Below, piece by piece: positions 17,346 to 27,035 of a stretch of DNA of 62,214 nucleotides (within the stretch, counting starts at the first letter, position 1; each line of letters opens with the position of its first letter). This stretch comes from Bacteroidota bacterium. Its GTDB lineage: Bacteria; Bacteroidota; Bacteroidia; NS11-12g; UBA955. The notes beneath the pieces were generated by a model. It worked only from the letters and a program-made list of their open reading frames with translations, did no database searches and was not told where the DNA came from. The stretch is from positions 1 to 62,214 of the forward strand of contig CANMBF010000012.1 of NCBI GenBank assembly GCA_947496065.1, read 5' to 3'. A program made the translations under genes and the position numbers.

Positions 17346-18527
17346 TTACGCCAATTCAATCACCATGGCACTCGCACCACCGCCACCATTACAGATAGCC
17401 GCAGCACCAATTTTACCACCGTTTTGTTTCAAAACATGAATCAAGGTTACCAAGATCCGTGCACCACTGGCGCCCAATGGATGACCCAATGAGATGGCAC
17501 CACCATTCACATTGACTTTGTTGCTATCAATTCCCAAAATTTGAGTATTGGCAATCCCTACTGTTGCAAAGGCTTCGTTGAATTCAAAATAATCTACATC
17601 GGCAATTGTTTTGCCTGCTTGGGCCAAAGCTTTTGGCAAAGCTTTACTTGGTGCAGTGGTAAACCATTCTGGCGCATGCTCTGCATCAGCAAAACCTATA
17701 ATTTTAGCAATTGGTTTTAATCCCAATGCTTCCATTTTTTCTTTGCTCATTAATACCAAAGCAGCAGCACCATCGTTCATGGTACTTGAATTGGCCGCAG
17801 TTGCAGTACCCTCTTTAGTGAAAGCAGGTTTCAAACCAGGGATCTTATCAAAGAATACATTTTTGTATTCTTCGTCTTGACTAAACAAAGTCACATTGCC
17901 TTTTTTATCAGTTAATTCAACTGGTACAATCTCTTCTGTAAATTTACCATCAGCCCATGCTTGTGCTGATTTTTTATATGACGCAATTGCAAATGTATCT
18001 TGGTCTTCTCTGCTAATTTTATATTCTGTAGCACACAAATCAGAGCACCAGCCCATCATTTGGTGGTTATAAGCATCCATCAAACCATCGTTCGACAAAC
18101 CATCTACCATTGTTACGTTGCCGTATTTATAACCTGTTCTGCTGCCCATCATGTAATGCGGCACTTGGCTCATGTTTTCCATACCACCTGCTACAATTAC
18201 ATCGGCTACACCGGTCATAATTTGCTGTGCACCCAAGGATACTGATTTCATACCGCTGGCACATACTTTATTGATGGTAGTAGCTTGCACTGTATTTGGC
18301 AAGCCTGCATGCATCGCTGCTTGGCGCGCTGGGGCTTGACCTAAACCAGCTTGCAATACGCTTCCGAAATACACTTCTTGTACTTCTTCACCTTTTAAAT
18401 TAATTCTATCTAAAGCACCTTTAATAGCTGTTGCGCCTAGTTTTGTTGCTGGCACACCAGATAATGAGCCCATGAATCCACCTAGTGGAGTTCTTACTGC
18501 TGAAACGATGTATACTTCTTTTGACAT
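17346..18527 (-). CDS. Acetyl-CoA C-acyltransferase (thiolase)
   Basis: At 393 residues it matches biosynthetic/degradative thiolases. Active-site residues are visible: Cys89 in VCASGMKS (acyl acceptor), His349 in GHPLGASG and Cys379 in CNGGGGASA. The length and GHPLGASG motif are closest to acetyl-CoA acetyltransferase (AtoB/PhaA). It would condense two acetyl-CoA or cleave acetoacetyl-CoA in the cytoplasm. No other beta-oxidation or ketone-body gene is adjacent, so the pathway is not given by context. A TAnnTTTG box (CAAAAATA on plus, 18548-18555) lies just upstream. Confidence 0.95.
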   Translation of the reverse strand: MSKEVYIVSAVRTPLGGFMGSLSGVPATKLGATAIKGALDRINLKGEEVQEVYFGSVLQAGLGQAPARQAAMHAGLPNTVQATTINKVCASGMKSVSLGAQQIMTGVADVIVAGGMENMSQVPHYMMGSRTGYKYGNVTMVDGLSNDGLMDAYNHQMMGWCSDLCATEYKISREDQDTFAIASYKKSAQAWADGKFTEEIVPVELTDKKGNVTLFSQDEEYKNVFFDKIPGLKPAFTKEGTATAANSSTMNDGAAALVLMSKEKMEALGLKPIAKIIGFADAEHAPEWFTTAPSKALPKALAQAGKTIADVDYFEFNEAFATVGIANTQILGIDSNKVNVNGGAISLGHPLGASGARILVTLIHVLKQNGGKIGAAAICNGGGGASAMVIELA

Positions 18528-18637
18528 GAGTCTTTTTTTTAGTTGCGCAAAAATAAGGATTTTTTTGGCTCCTTCATTTCTTTTAATTTTATATCAAATA
18601 TTGCCTTAAACTATACTTAATTTGTAGTGATAATAAA

Positions 18638-19741
18638 ATGAAGTATTACTTAATTGCAGGCGAGGCCAGTGGCGACTTACACGGTGCCAATCTCATGAAG
18701 AACATCAAGACTTTGGATCCACAAGCTGAGTTCCGATTTTGGGGTGGCGACTTAATGCTTGCCGAAGGTGGTACCTTGGTAAACCATTACCGCGAACGCG
18801 CTTTTATGGGCATTACCGAAGTCATTAAGAATTTGGGCAAAATATTGGGCTTCATGAAACAGTGTAAACAAGATGTTTTAGACTACCAACCCGATGCCCT
18901 CATTTTGGTCGACTATCCTGGCTTCAATTTAAAAATTGCCAAGTTTGCTACCCAACACAATTTTAAAGTACATTATTATATTAGTCCGAAGGTATGGGCT
19001 TGGAATACCAGTCGCGTTTACAAAATAAAACGCGATGTCAATTACCTGTATACCATCCTGCCATTCGAAACTGCTTTCTACAAACGCTATGGTATGTCTG
19101 TCGACTATGTGGGCAATCCCATTTGTGATGCCATTCACCAATACCCTTTTGCACCGCATTTTAAGGAAGAACATCAATTCACCAAGCCTGTGATTGCCTT
19201 ATTGCCTGGCAGTCGCTTGGCCGAGCTAAAATACGTGTTGCCAAGCATGCTATCGGTGGTGAATCAATTTCCCGATTATGAATTTATTTTGGCTGGCACT
19301 AATGCAATCGATGATGCCACTTATGATTCTTACTTAAAAGAGACCCCCATTCGCATTATCAAAAACCAAACTTACGATGTATTGGCCAATGCCCATGCGG
19401 CTTTGGTATGCAGTGGTACTGCCACTCTTGAAACAGCTTTGATAGAATGTCCTCAAGTGGTTTGCTACCGTTTTAGCAATTTGAGTTATCAGATTGGCAA
19501 ACGGGTTATTAAAATTCCTTACATCTCTTTGGTGAATTTAATCATGGATAAAAAGATTGTAACAGAACTTATCCAAGATGAATTAAGTACCGAAAATATT
19601 GCTAAAGAATTAACTAAAATATTGGATGGTGATGGCCGAAGAGCCATGCAACACAGCTACAAAGCACTTAAAATAAAGGTAGGTGATTTTGGTGCATCAC
19701 AACGCGCAGCGCAACTAATTGTTAAAAGAACCATCAAGTAA
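18638..19741 (+). CDS. lpxB: Lipid-A-disaccharide synthase
   Basis: The 367-residue protein begins MKYYLIAGEASGDLHGANL, the LpxB hallmark, and continues with FWGGDLM, YISPKVWAWNTSRVYK, PFETAFYKRYG, VGNPICD and LLPGSRLAE. It transfers 2,3-diacylglucosamine-1-P from its UDP donor branch product to form lipid A disaccharide, a GT19 reaction at the inner membrane's cytoplasmic face. It is isolated from other lpx genes here. Length and start match the family. It runs convergent to the THUMP methyltransferase gene across a repeat-filled gap. Confidence 0.96.
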   Translation: MKYYLIAGEASGDLHGANLMKNIKTLDPQAEFRFWGGDLMLAEGGTLVNHYRERAFMGITEVIKNLGKILGFMKQCKQDVLDYQPDALILVDYPGFNLKIAKFATQHNFKVHYYISPKVWAWNTSRVYKIKRDVNYLYTILPFETAFYKRYGMSVDYVGNPICDAIHQYPFAPHFKEEHQFTKPVIALLPGSRLAELKYVLPSMLSVVNQFPDYEFILAGTNAIDDATYDSYLKETPIRIIKNQTYDVLANAHAALVCSGTATLETALIECPQVVCYRFSNLSYQIGKRVIKIPYISLVNLIMDKKIVTELIQDELSTENIAKELTKILDGDGRRAMQHSYKALKIKVGDFGASQRAAQLIVKRTIK

Positions 19742-19746
19742 AATTA

Positions 19747-19826
19747 GTCAACTAAGTTGACGATTGATTATTGAGTTAATTGGTTATTGGGTTATTGGGT
19801 TATTGAGGGTGTGCTACAAAAAATCA
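19747..19826. repeat. Palindrome and GGTTATT-type simple repeat
   Basis: Just after lpxB lies GTCAAC-TAA-GTTGAC (19748-19762), followed by repeated TTGGTTATTGGG-like octamers near 19778-19806. There is no coding content. The palindrome lacks a T tract, so it is a poor terminator. Confidence 0.35.
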
Positions 19827-19855
19827 ACATTATACCCTATTTCCTATTCCCTACT

Positions 19856-20265
19856 CCTCCGTGCTCTCTTTGCGGCTCTAGCTTTGGGCCCTTTATTGCA
19901 AGCAATGCTGCTTCGCGGTGTGGTAAAAAGTCCATGCTTAATTATATACTCGACACTTATTTTTAACCACCAAGTTCACAAAGAGAATGCACACCAAGAA
20001 TGCAAAGATTAAAACAAACTACCCTACACTATCTCTGTCCCTTATTCCTATCCCCTAATTCCTCCGTGCTCTCTGTGCGGCTCTGGCTTTGGGCCCTTTA
20101 TTGCAAGCAATGCTGCTTCGCTGTGTGGTAAAAAGTCCATGCTTAATTATAGACTCGACTCTTATTTTTAACCACCAAGTTCACAAAGAGAATGCACACC
20201 AAGAACGCAAAGATTAAAACAAACTACCCTACACTATCTCTGTCCCTTATTCCTATCCCCTAATT
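19856..20265. repeat. 205-bp tandem direct repeat, two units
   Basis: Units 19856-20060 and 20061-20265 are nearly identical, with scattered single-base changes. Each contains CCTCCGTGCTCTCT, a hairpin-like GCTGCTTCGC(G/T)GTGTGGTAA (19907-19926, 20112-20131) identical to the right end of the palindromic elements, and an ACCACCAAGTTCACAAAG stretch resembling a widespread intergenic repeat. The second unit runs into the last codons of the THUMP methyltransferase gene. Any frame through it is a shadow. Confidence 0.85.
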
Positions 20266-20266
20266 C

Positions 20267-21430
20267 CTATTCCTTCGGTTTAAAATTAGTCCTTCTTGTT
20301 CCTTCATACATCTCGTATTTTACCAATCTGGCATCCAAGGCACCATTGGCTACTTCTTTTCTGCGAGAGGCTTTTAGTCCAACATATTTCAATGCTTCAA
20401 GATTCGCTGTAATAAACCATGCATTGGTTCCTGGATAACTCTTTTTAAGGGTATCTCCTATCGATTTATAGAACACTTCAGTATCAATGTTAATCCGTTC
20501 ATCGTATGGTGGATTAAAGAGGATGTGTAATGGCCCCTCTGTTTCTTTTTTAGAATCAAAAAAATCTTGTTGGAATACTTCAATGTATTCATCGAGTTCT
20601 GCATTTTTTAAATTTTCTTTGGCCTTGGCCACAGCAGTTGCATCTATATCGAACCCTTTAATGGTATAATTGAAAGGACGTTGTTTTTTCAATAAAGATT
20701 CTTTAATGGTATTGAATAAGTTGGCATCCCAGTCGCGCCAGCGCTCGAAACCAAACTCCTTGCGGTTAGTATTCGCAGGAATATTATAAGCAATCATAGC
20801 AGCTTCAGCTAAGATGGTTCCGCTTCCGCACATTGGATCAAGGAAATCGCATTGACCGTCCCAACCCGAAAGAATAACCAAACCTGCTGCCAACACTTCA
20901 TTAATCGGTGCTACATTGGTTGCCAAGCGGTATCCTCTTTTGTGTAACGATTCGCCTGAACTATCGAGGGCTACAGAAACTTTATTGTGGTGTATGTGAA
21001 TATTAATTCTCAAGTCGGGCGACTCTAAATCAACACTTGGTCTTTCATCATATTTATCTCTGAACTGATCGGCAATGGCATCTTTTACTTTTTGTGACAC
21101 ATACAAAGAATGTGTAAAGAAGTCGGAGAATACGGCTGAGTCAATTGCCAAGGTTTGCTGAACACCCATATAATCTGCCCAATTAATTTCTCTGATTCCT
21201 GCATACAATTCAAATTCATTAAGGGCTTCGAAAGTATAGATAGGTTTAAGAATTTTGATAGCCGTTCGTGCAGCAATGTTCACTTTGTACATAAAGCCTT
21301 TATCGCCTTCGAAACTCACCATGCGCATACCGCGCTCAACATTCGCAGCACCCAGGGCCTTCAGTTCTGTTTCCAATAATTCTTCAAAACCGAAGATGGT
21401 TTTGGCCACCATTTTATAATTCTCGCTCAT
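20267..21430 (-). CDS. THUMP-domain class I SAM-dependent RNA methyltransferase
   Basis: The 387-residue protein has an N-terminal ferredoxin-like/THUMP region (VAKTIFGFEELLETELKALG, then VSVALDSSGESLHKRGYR) and a C-terminal Rossmann methyltransferase with LDPMCGSGTILAEAA and the N6-type catalytic motif NPPYDERI. This is the RlmL/RlmK N-terminal-like (YpsC) family, which methylates 23S rRNA guanine N2; the exact position is inferred. It is monocistronic. Its final codons coincide with the end of the 205-bp repeat, so its C-terminus may have been reshaped. Confidence 0.9.
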   Translation of the reverse strand: MSENYKMVAKTIFGFEELLETELKALGAANVERGMRMVSFEGDKGFMYKVNIAARTAIKILKPIYTFEALNEFELYAGIREINWADYMGVQQTLAIDSAVFSDFFTHSLYVSQKVKDAIADQFRDKYDERPSVDLESPDLRINIHIHHNKVSVALDSSGESLHKRGYRLATNVAPINEVLAAGLVILSGWDGQCDFLDPMCGSGTILAEAAMIAYNIPANTNRKEFGFERWRDWDANLFNTIKESLLKKQRPFNYTIKGFDIDATAVAKAKENLKNAELDEYIEVFQQDFFDSKKETEGPLHILFNPPYDERINIDTEVFYKSIGDTLKKSYPGTNAWFITANLEALKYVGLKASRRKEVANGALDARLVKYEMYEGTRRTNFKPKE

Positions 21431-21504
21431 ATCCTATTCGATACTGCAAAAATCCACATTATAAATTGGATTACGACAATTTAAATGGATTAATTATAAG
21501 CGTA

Positions 21505-22236
21505 TTAATTGATACCGAATTGCAGCTTAACTGTAACCGTAATGGTTTTATTTTTAGAAGATGTATTATAGGCTCCTCCATAGGTATAATCTTCCGTACT
21601 ATTTTGACCAGTTATTTGAAAAATGCCCAAATCGGCTTTGCGCAATTTACCCAATCCACTGCCAGCATTGGTGGCTACCTTACCGGCTCTTGAACTGGCA
21701 TCTTTGGTTGCATTCGAAATCAACTCATGCTTGAGGTCGGCCAATTTAGTATAAAGGTAACTTGGCGTTTCTGAAGTCAGTTCAATCCCTTGGTCGATGA
21801 GTTGTGTTACTTCGCGCGACAAAGATTCTAGCTTATCTACATTCTTTGATTCAACCGTTACAGTTTGCGATAAATTATAGCCATCGAAGGTTTCGGTTCT
21901 TGAATAATCTGAATTGGTAATGGTTTTATAATTTTTTTGGATGCTAACTGCCGAGAATTTGATTTCATTTTGTTTGACACCATTTTTCAATAGGTATTTC
22001 CGAATGGTTTCGGCATCGGCTTTTAGTTGGGCGTTGGCTTCTTGTAGAGAGTAATTATTACGAGAATAGTACCCACTCCATACAATGAGGTCGGAAACAA
22101 AGTCTTGCTGAGCCGAACCCGTCACCGTAATGGTTTGGTTTTGTTGTTTCGACTTTACCCATCCACTCGAAAGAATAAAGGCTCCTAAGACAACGGCCGC
22201 TGCGATGATTGCGATATTGATTGTTTTGTTTCCCAT
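21505..22236 (-). CDS. SIMPL-domain (DUF541) membrane-anchored protein
   Basis: From ATG 22236 the protein has 243 residues: an N-terminal transmembrane anchor (about 5-24) and a periplasmic SIMPL domain starting ITVTGSAQQDFVSD and ending KTITVTVKLQFGIN. The family (BP26/OMP28-like) forms channel-like oligomers in some species; the function here is unknown. The longer reading from 22284 adds a cysteine-lysine-rich leader not seen in the family. It lies downstream of the ribosomal cluster on the same strand, separated by a terminator. Confidence 0.85.
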   Translation of the reverse strand: MGNKTINIAIIAAAVVLGAFILSSGWVKSKQQNQTITVTGSAQQDFVSDLIVWSGYYSRNNYSLQEANAQLKADAETIRKYLLKNGVKQNEIKFSAVSIQKNYKTITNSDYSRTETFDGYNLSQTVTVESKNVDKLESLSREVTQLIDQGIELTSETPSYLYTKLADLKHELISNATKDASSRAGKVATNAGSGLGKLRKADLGIFQITGQNSTEDYTYGGAYNTSSKNKTITVTVKLQFGIN

Positions 22237-22282
22237 AATGAGATGTAAAAATAATACTTTTTTTTTGCAAGTGCGCAAACAC

Positions 22283-22313
22283 AAAAAAAACGCCCCGACA
22301 AACGGAGCGTTTC
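22283..22313 (-). terminator. Terminator of the ribosomal protein cluster
   Basis: On the minus strand AACGCTCCG pairs with CGGGGCGTT (one G-T pair) across TTTGT and is followed by at least six T. It follows rplQ by about 22 bp and closes the long cluster. Confidence 0.85.
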
Positions 22314-22334
22314 AATTATTGTTGCTAGAAGTTA

Positions 22335-22862
22335 TTATGCTTCTGGAGTTTCTTCTGGAGCAGCAGTTTCTTCTGCAGCTGGTGCTTCTTCAACTTTAGG
22401 TTCAGCAACTTTTGCTTCAACAGTTTTTTCTGTTTTGGCACCTCTGCTTCTTCTGGTTTTAGTTTTAGCGCTTGTATCTTTTTTACCGATAGCATCAGTG
22501 TATTCATTAAAATCTACCAATTCTATCATGGCCATTTCAGCGTTATCACCCATACGTGTACCGAGTTTAAGAATTCTGGTATACCCACCTGGACGGTTAG
22601 CAACTTTTTCAGCTACAGTGCTGAATAATTCTTTAATACTATCTTTATCTCTCAAGTAAGAAAATACAGTTCTGCGAGAATGCATTGTATCGTTCTTAGA
22701 TTTTGTGATAATTGGTTCAACATACATACGCAAAGCTTTAGCTTTGGCAACAGTAGTTGTTACACGCTTGTGCTTTATCAAAGATATGGTTAAGTTGGCA
22801 AGTAACGCACGTCTATGGGAGGCGGTTCTTCCTAATTTATTTACTTTATTTCCGTGTCTCAT
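22335..22862 (-). CDS. rplQ: 50S ribosomal protein L17
   Basis: The first about 120 residues are canonical L17 ([20 protein letters not shown], then [20 protein letters not shown]). A C-terminal extension of about 45 residues changes from basic to Ala/Glu/Pro-rich ([19 protein letters not shown]), giving 175 residues against about 127 in E. coli; such tails are common in Bacteroidota. It is the last gene of the cluster, 11 bp after rpoA. Confidence 0.98.
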   Translation of the reverse strand: MRHGNKVNKLGRTASHRRALLANLTISLIKHKRVTTTVAKAKALRMYVEPIITKSKNDTMHSRRTVFSYLRDKDSIKELFSTVAEKVANRPGGYTRILKLGTRMGDNAEMAMIELVDFNEYTDAIGKKDTSAKTKTRRSRGAKTEKTVEAKVAEPKVEEAPAAEETAAPEETPEA

Positions 22863-22873
22863 TATACTATTAT

Positions 22874-23866
22874 TTAATCTTCGTCAAGGTGGTATTTAGA
22901 TACATCCATTCCGAAATTCATTCCTTTTTCTCTCACAAACTCTTCTAATTCAGACAATGATTTTTTACCAAAGTTTCTGAATTTCAATAAATCGTCGATA
23001 TCAAAACTTACTAACTCACCTAAAGTGCGTATTTCAGCAGCTTTTAAGCAATTGTATGCTCTCACAGATAGATCTAAATCAGCTAAGTTAGTTTTTAAGA
23101 TTTTTCGCATGTGCAGGTAATTCTCGTCAACTTCTTGTGCTGGTTTTTTCACTTGGCTATCTAATAAAATATTCTCATCACTGAATAAAATAAAGTGTTG
23201 GATTAGGATATTAGCAGCTTCTTTCAAAGCATTTTCCGGATGAATAGAGCCATCAGTTTGCAATTCAATAATTAATTTCTCGTAATCTGTTTTTTGCTCA
23301 ACCCTAAAATCTTCAACTGAATATTTAACATTTTTGATTGGGGTATAGATAGCATCAATTGGAATTAAACCAATTTGAGCATCTTTAGGTTTGTTTTCGT
23401 CGGCCTGAACATAACCTCTACCTTTATCGATAGTGATTTCTAATTCTAGATTAACGAAAGGCTCCATGTTACAAATAACCAAATCAGGATTTAAAACTTC
23501 AAAAGTGTTGGTATATCTTGAAATATCTCCAGCTACAAAAGCTTCTTTGCCTTTAATGCTGATAAATATTTTTTCGTTATCCTCCGTTTTAGCTAATTTT
23601 TTAAATCTTACTTGTTTTAAATTTAAAACAATTTCGGTTACATCTTCTACTACACCTTTAATGGTTGAAAACTCATGGTCTACACCTTGAATTCTAACCG
23701 ATGTGATAGCGTATCCTTCTAATGAAGAAAGTAATATTCTGCGCAATGAATTTCCTATGGTGATACCATAGCCTTTTTCCAAAGGGCTAAATTCGAACAG
23801 ACCGTAAAAGTCTGTGTCTTTGTGCATAATTACTCTTTCTGGTTTTTGGAAAGCTAATATTGGCAT
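22874..23866 (-). CDS. rpoA: RNA polymerase alpha subunit
   Basis: The 330-residue protein has the N-terminal dimerisation domain ([20 protein letters not shown]) and a C-terminal DNA/activator-binding domain at about 255-330 ([30 protein letters not shown]). It nucleates assembly of core RNA polymerase. It sits between rpsD and rplQ as in most bacteria. Length and start are normal. Confidence 0.98.
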   Translation of the reverse strand: MPILAFQKPERVIMHKDTDFYGLFEFSPLEKGYGITIGNSLRRILLSSLEGYAITSVRIQGVDHEFSTIKGVVEDVTEIVLNLKQVRFKKLAKTEDNEKIFISIKGKEAFVAGDISRYTNTFEVLNPDLVICNMEPFVNLELEITIDKGRGYVQADENKPKDAQIGLIPIDAIYTPIKNVKYSVEDFRVEQKTDYEKLIIELQTDGSIHPENALKEAANILIQHFILFSDENILLDSQVKKPAQEVDENYLHMRKILKTNLADLDLSVRAYNCLKAAEIRTLGELVSFDIDDLLKFRNFGKKSLSELEEFVREKGMNFGMDVSKYHLDED

Positions 23867-23891
23867 TTTACTTTTTTTGTTTAATTAATGA

Positions 23892-24497
23892 TTATTTAGA
23901 ATACAATTCAACGATAAGTTGTTCTTTGATGTTTTCTGGGATATCTGATCTATCAGGCATATTCACGAATACACCTTCCATGTCTTTATCATTCCATTCA
24001 ATCCAACCAAAACGTTTTCTACCGCTACTTAAAGAAACGGTGATAACTTCCATTGATTTAGATTTTTCTCTTACTGCGATTTTATCGCCTGCTTTTAAGT
24101 GATAAGAAGGGATGTTAACGATTTCACCATTTACAAGGATGTGCTTGTGCAATACTAATTGACGCGCACCACTACGTGTCGGAGAAATACCCATTCTGTA
24201 TACCACGTTATCTAATCTTGATTCTAAGAATTTCAATAAGTTTTCACCAGTAACACCGCGCTTTGCAGCAGCGATTTTAAAAGTTTTGGCGAATTGACGC
24301 TCTAATAAACCGTATGTATATTTAGCTTTTTGCTTCTCAGCTAGCTGAATAGAATATTCTGATTGCTTACCTCTTCTGCGAGAGTTTCCATGCATTCCGG
24401 GACCATAAGGTTTTTTATCCAAAGCCTTATCCGGACCAAAGATAGCCTCACGGAATCTACGTGCAATTTTTGATTTAGGACCTGTATATCTTGCCAT
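23892..24497 (-). CDS. rpsD: 30S ribosomal protein S4
   Basis: The 201-residue protein starts [15 protein letters not shown] and contains the S4 RNA-binding domain ([20 protein letters not shown], then [18 protein letters not shown]). It binds 16S rRNA early in 30S assembly and represses this operon in other bacteria. The zinc-binding cysteines of C+ S4 are absent, so it is the C- form. Confidence 0.98.
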   Translation of the reverse strand: MARYTGPKSKIARRFREAIFGPDKALDKKPYGPGMHGNSRRRGKQSEYSIQLAEKQKAKYTYGLLERQFAKTFKIAAAKRGVTGENLLKFLESRLDNVVYRMGISPTRSGARQLVLHKHILVNGEIVNIPSYHLKAGDKIAVREKSKSMEVITVSLSSGRKRFGWIEWNDKDMEGVFVNMPDRSDIPENIKEQLIVELYSK

Positions 24498-24516
24498 TTT
24501 TTATTTTCTAATTTGA

Positions 24517-24903
24517 TTAAATACGTCTGCGTTTAGGGGGTCTGCAACCATTGTGTGGAAGTGGTGTATTGTCGTTGATAGACATCACCTCTAATCCAAT
24601 TGCAGCAAGGTTTCTGATAGCTGAATCTCTTCCTGAACCGGGACCTTTAACGAAAACATCAACTTTTCTTAAACCAAGATCAAAAGCTACTTTACCACAA
24701 TCTTGACTTGCCAACTGGGCAGCATATGGGGTGTTCTTTTTAGAACCTTTGAAACCCATTTTACCTGCAGATGACCATGAGATAACCTCACCATTGGTGT
24801 TAGTAACAGAAACTATAATATTATTGAAAGATGCTCTGATATGAACTTGACCAATTGGGTCAACTTTAACTTTCTTTTTCTTTGTATTTTTAGCTGTGCT
24901 CAT
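24517..24903 (-). CDS. rpsK: 30S ribosomal protein S11
   Basis: The 128-residue protein carries [20 protein letters not shown] and ends [11 protein letters not shown], diagnostic of S11 in the 30S platform. It starts 6 bp after rpsM. The N-terminus is lysine-rich, as usual. Confidence 0.98.
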   Translation of the reverse strand: MSTAKNTKKKKVKVDPIGQVHIRASFNNIIVSVTNTNGEVISWSSAGKMGFKGSKKNTPYAAQLASQDCGKVAFDLGLRKVDVFVKGPGSGRDSAIRNLAAIGLEVMSINDNTPLPHNGCRPPKRRRI

Positions 24904-24909
24904 GTTTGA

Positions 24910-25287
24910 TTATTTAGTAACTTTTTTCTTGTTAGCAACTGTTTTACGTTTACCTTTTCTAGTACGCGCATTGTTTTTAGTGCTCTGACCACGTAATGGT
25001 AAACCTTTACGGTGACGGGTTCCTCTGTAGCAACCGATGTCCATTAAACGTTTGATGTTCAATTGCACTTCAGAACGCAATTCACCTTCCGTTTTAAATG
25101 AACTTGAAATGATATTTCTAATTGAAGTTAATTCTTCATCATTCCACTCAGCCACTTTTTTGTCGTGACTAATTTCGGCTTTATCTAAAATACTACCAGC
25201 TCTGCTAGCACCTATTCCAAATATATAGGTTAAACCGATAACACCTCTTTTATTTTTGGGTAAATCAATACCTGCTATTCTTGCCAT
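24910..25287 (-). CDS. rpsM: 30S ribosomal protein S13
   Basis: The 125-residue protein starts [20 protein letters not shown] and ends in the basic tail with [19 protein letters not shown]13 contacts tRNA and S19 in the 30S head. Its ATG overlaps the rpmJ stop by one base (TAATG), so the two are translationally coupled. Confidence 0.98.
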   Translation of the reverse strand: MARIAGIDLPKNKRGVIGLTYIFGIGASRAGSILDKAEISHDKKVAEWNDEELTSIRNIISSSFKTEGELRSEVQLNIKRLMDIGCYRGTRHRKGLPLRGQSTKNNARTRKGKRKTVANKKKVTK

Positions 25288-25403
25288 TATCCTTGTCTTT
25301 GTTTAAATTTAGGGTTCTTTTTGCAAATCACAAAGAGTTTGCCTTTGCGTTTTACTAATTTGCAGTCTACACTGCGTTTTTTTACCGAAGTTCTAACTTT
25401 CAT
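25287..25403 (-). CDS. rpmJ: 50S ribosomal protein L36
   Basis: A 38-residue frame reads [17 protein letters not shown] and ends PKFKQRQG, clearly L36, between infA and rpsM. Of the four zinc ligands of the classic form, Cys14 and Cys27 remain, but Cys11 is Ser and the His near 32-33 is Phe, so it probably does not bind zinc. The stop overlaps the rpsM start. Confidence 0.95.
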   Translation of the reverse strand: MKVRTSVKKRSVDCKLVKRKGKLFVICKKNPKFKQRQG

Positions 25404-25412
25404 ATCTTTTGA

Positions 25413-25631
25413 TTATTTATATCTATATGCGATTCGTCCTCTTGTTAAGTCGTAAGGACTCATTTCTACTTGTACTTTATCTCCCGGTAATATTCTGATG
25501 TAATTCATTCTCATTTTACCAGAAATTGTGGCTATTATCTCGTGACCATTGGCTAATTTTACTCTAAACATAGCGTTAGATAAAGCTTCCTCAATGATAC
25601 CATCTTGTTTTATCGAACTTTGTTTAGCCAT
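25413..25631 (-). CDS. infA: Translation initiation factor IF-1
   Basis: The 72-residue OB-fold protein ([20 protein letters not shown], then [20 protein letters not shown]) is IF-1, which binds the ribosomal A site during initiation. It is 9 bp upstream of rpmJ. A complete promoter precedes it (25645-25675), so it likely begins a separate transcription unit. The map gene often found before infA is absent. Confidence 0.98.
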   Translation of the reverse strand: MAKQSSIKQDGIIEEALSNAMFRVKLANGHEIIATISGKMRMNYIRILPGDKVQVEMSPYDLTRGRIAYRYK

Positions 25632-25644
25632 TTTTACGGGGGTG

Positions 25645-25675
25645 CAAAATTAATTGTTTTTTTTGAATTATCAAA
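25645..25675 (-). promoter_or_regulatory. Promoter of the infA-rplQ unit
   Basis: On the minus strand TTTG (25675-25672) and TAATTTTG (25652-25645) are exactly 19 bp apart, a perfect TTTG-N19-TAnnTTTG. The -33 box overlaps the end of secY and the -7 box ends 13 bp before the infA ATG, implying a very short leader. Confidence 0.75.
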
Positions 25676-27029
25676 TTGATTGTGTTGAAAGCATTCCTGA
25701 TCTGCCTTTTATTCTACCTGATTTCATTAATCCATCATAATGACGCATTAATAAATAACTCTCTATTTGTTGCAAAGTATCCAATACAACACCTACCATG
25801 ATTAATAATGAAGTGCCACCATAGAACTGTGCAAAACTCTGACTAATACCAAATAACATGGCAATAGAAGGAAGTATTGCTACCGCTGCTAGGAACAATG
25901 AACCAGGGAAGGTGATTCTTGACATTACTGTATCAATATAGTCACTGGTGCTTTTACCTGGCTTGATACCTGGAATAAAGCCGCCATTCTTTTTCATATC
26001 ATCAGCCATTTGGTTAGGATTAACGGTAATGGCTGTGTAGAAATAAGTGAAGGCAATGATTAATGTTGCGAACAATGCGTTGTATCCGAAAGAACCATAA
26101 TCACTTAAAGATCTAAGAATAGCACCTGGATTCTCCATGTTTTGCGCAATGGTTGGAGGTAAGAACATGATCGCTTGAGCAAAGATGATTGGCATAACAC
26201 CAGCCGCATTTACTTTCAAAGGAATATATTGTCTTGCACCACCAGTCATTCTGCTACCTTCGACACGTTTAGCATAATTTACTGAAATTTTTCTAACACC
26301 TTGGATTAATAGGATAGTAGAAACGATTACCACTAGCCAGAAAATGATTTCAAGAATAAACAATGGCAATCCACCTTTGGTAAATTTTTGATCTAACTCG
26401 AAACCTAAGGCTTCAGGCAATCTATCGATAATACCAATCATGATGATAAGTGATATACCGTTACCCAATCCTTTGTCGGTTATTTTTTCACCTAACCACA
26501 TTGTGAACATGGTACCAGCAACCAATAAACTTACGTTAACTGCCATGAACATAAATTCAGACATAGCGTTAGGATTTGTGTGGAACAACAATGCATTAAG
26601 ATTGTCTGGCTTCGAAGTAATGTTATAAAGGTATCCAATCGCTTGAACTGCAGTAATTGCAATGGTCAATACTCTTGTATACTGGTTTATTTTTCTACGG
26701 CCTTCTTCGCCTTCTTTTTGTATTCTTTGGAAATAAGGAACAGCTATACTCAATAATTGAATAACGATTGAGGCAGAGATGTAAGGCATAATACCCAATG
26801 CAAAAATAGCGCCTCTACCGAATGCACCACCTGCAAAAATATTAACCAATCCTAATATACCCTCGGTTTGTTTCTGTAAAGAACCCATTAAAACATTACC
26901 ATCAATACCAGGTAAAATGATAAATGTACCGATACGGTATATAAGCAAGAATAGAAGAGTGTTAAGAATTTTACTTCTTAACTCTTCTATACTCCATATT
27001 TCTTTCAATTTTTGAATAAATTTCTTCAT
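25671..27029 (-). CDS. secY: Preprotein translocase subunit SecY
   Basis: The 452-residue protein has ten predicted membrane segments and conserved SecY motifs (GTFIILPGIDGNVL, FALGIMPYISASIVIQLL, then PGIKPGKSTSDYID near the C-terminus). It forms the Sec channel used by every exported protein in this window before T9SS sorting. It starts 6 bp after rplO. Normal length. Confidence 0.97.
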   Translation of the reverse strand: MKKFIQKLKEIWSIEELRSKILNTLLFLLIYRIGTFIILPGIDGNVLMGSLQKQTEGILGLVNIFAGGAFGRGAIFALGIMPYISASIVIQLLSIAVPYFQRIQKEGEEGRRKINQYTRVLTIAITAVQAIGYLYNITSKPDNLNALLFHTNPNAMSEFMFMAVNVSLLVAGTMFTMWLGEKITDKGLGNGISLIIMIGIIDRLPEALGFELDQKFTKGGLPLFILEIIFWLVVIVSTILLIQGVRKISVNYAKRVEGSRMTGGARQYIPLKVNAAGVMPIIFAQAIMFLPPTIAQNMENPGAILRSLSDYGSFGYNALFATLIIAFTYFYTAITVNPNQMADDMKKNGGFIPGIKPGKSTSDYIDTVMSRITFPGSLFLAAVAILPSIAMLFGISQSFAQFYGGTSLLIMVGVVLDTLQQIESYLLMRHYDGLMKSGRIKGRSGMLSTQSI

Positions 27030-27035
27030 TCCTTA

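Noticed and set aside
19764-20012. 82-residue frame in the lpxB-THUMP gap
   Set aside because: It lies entirely within intergenic repeats (simple repeats and the 205-bp tandem unit); no protein features.
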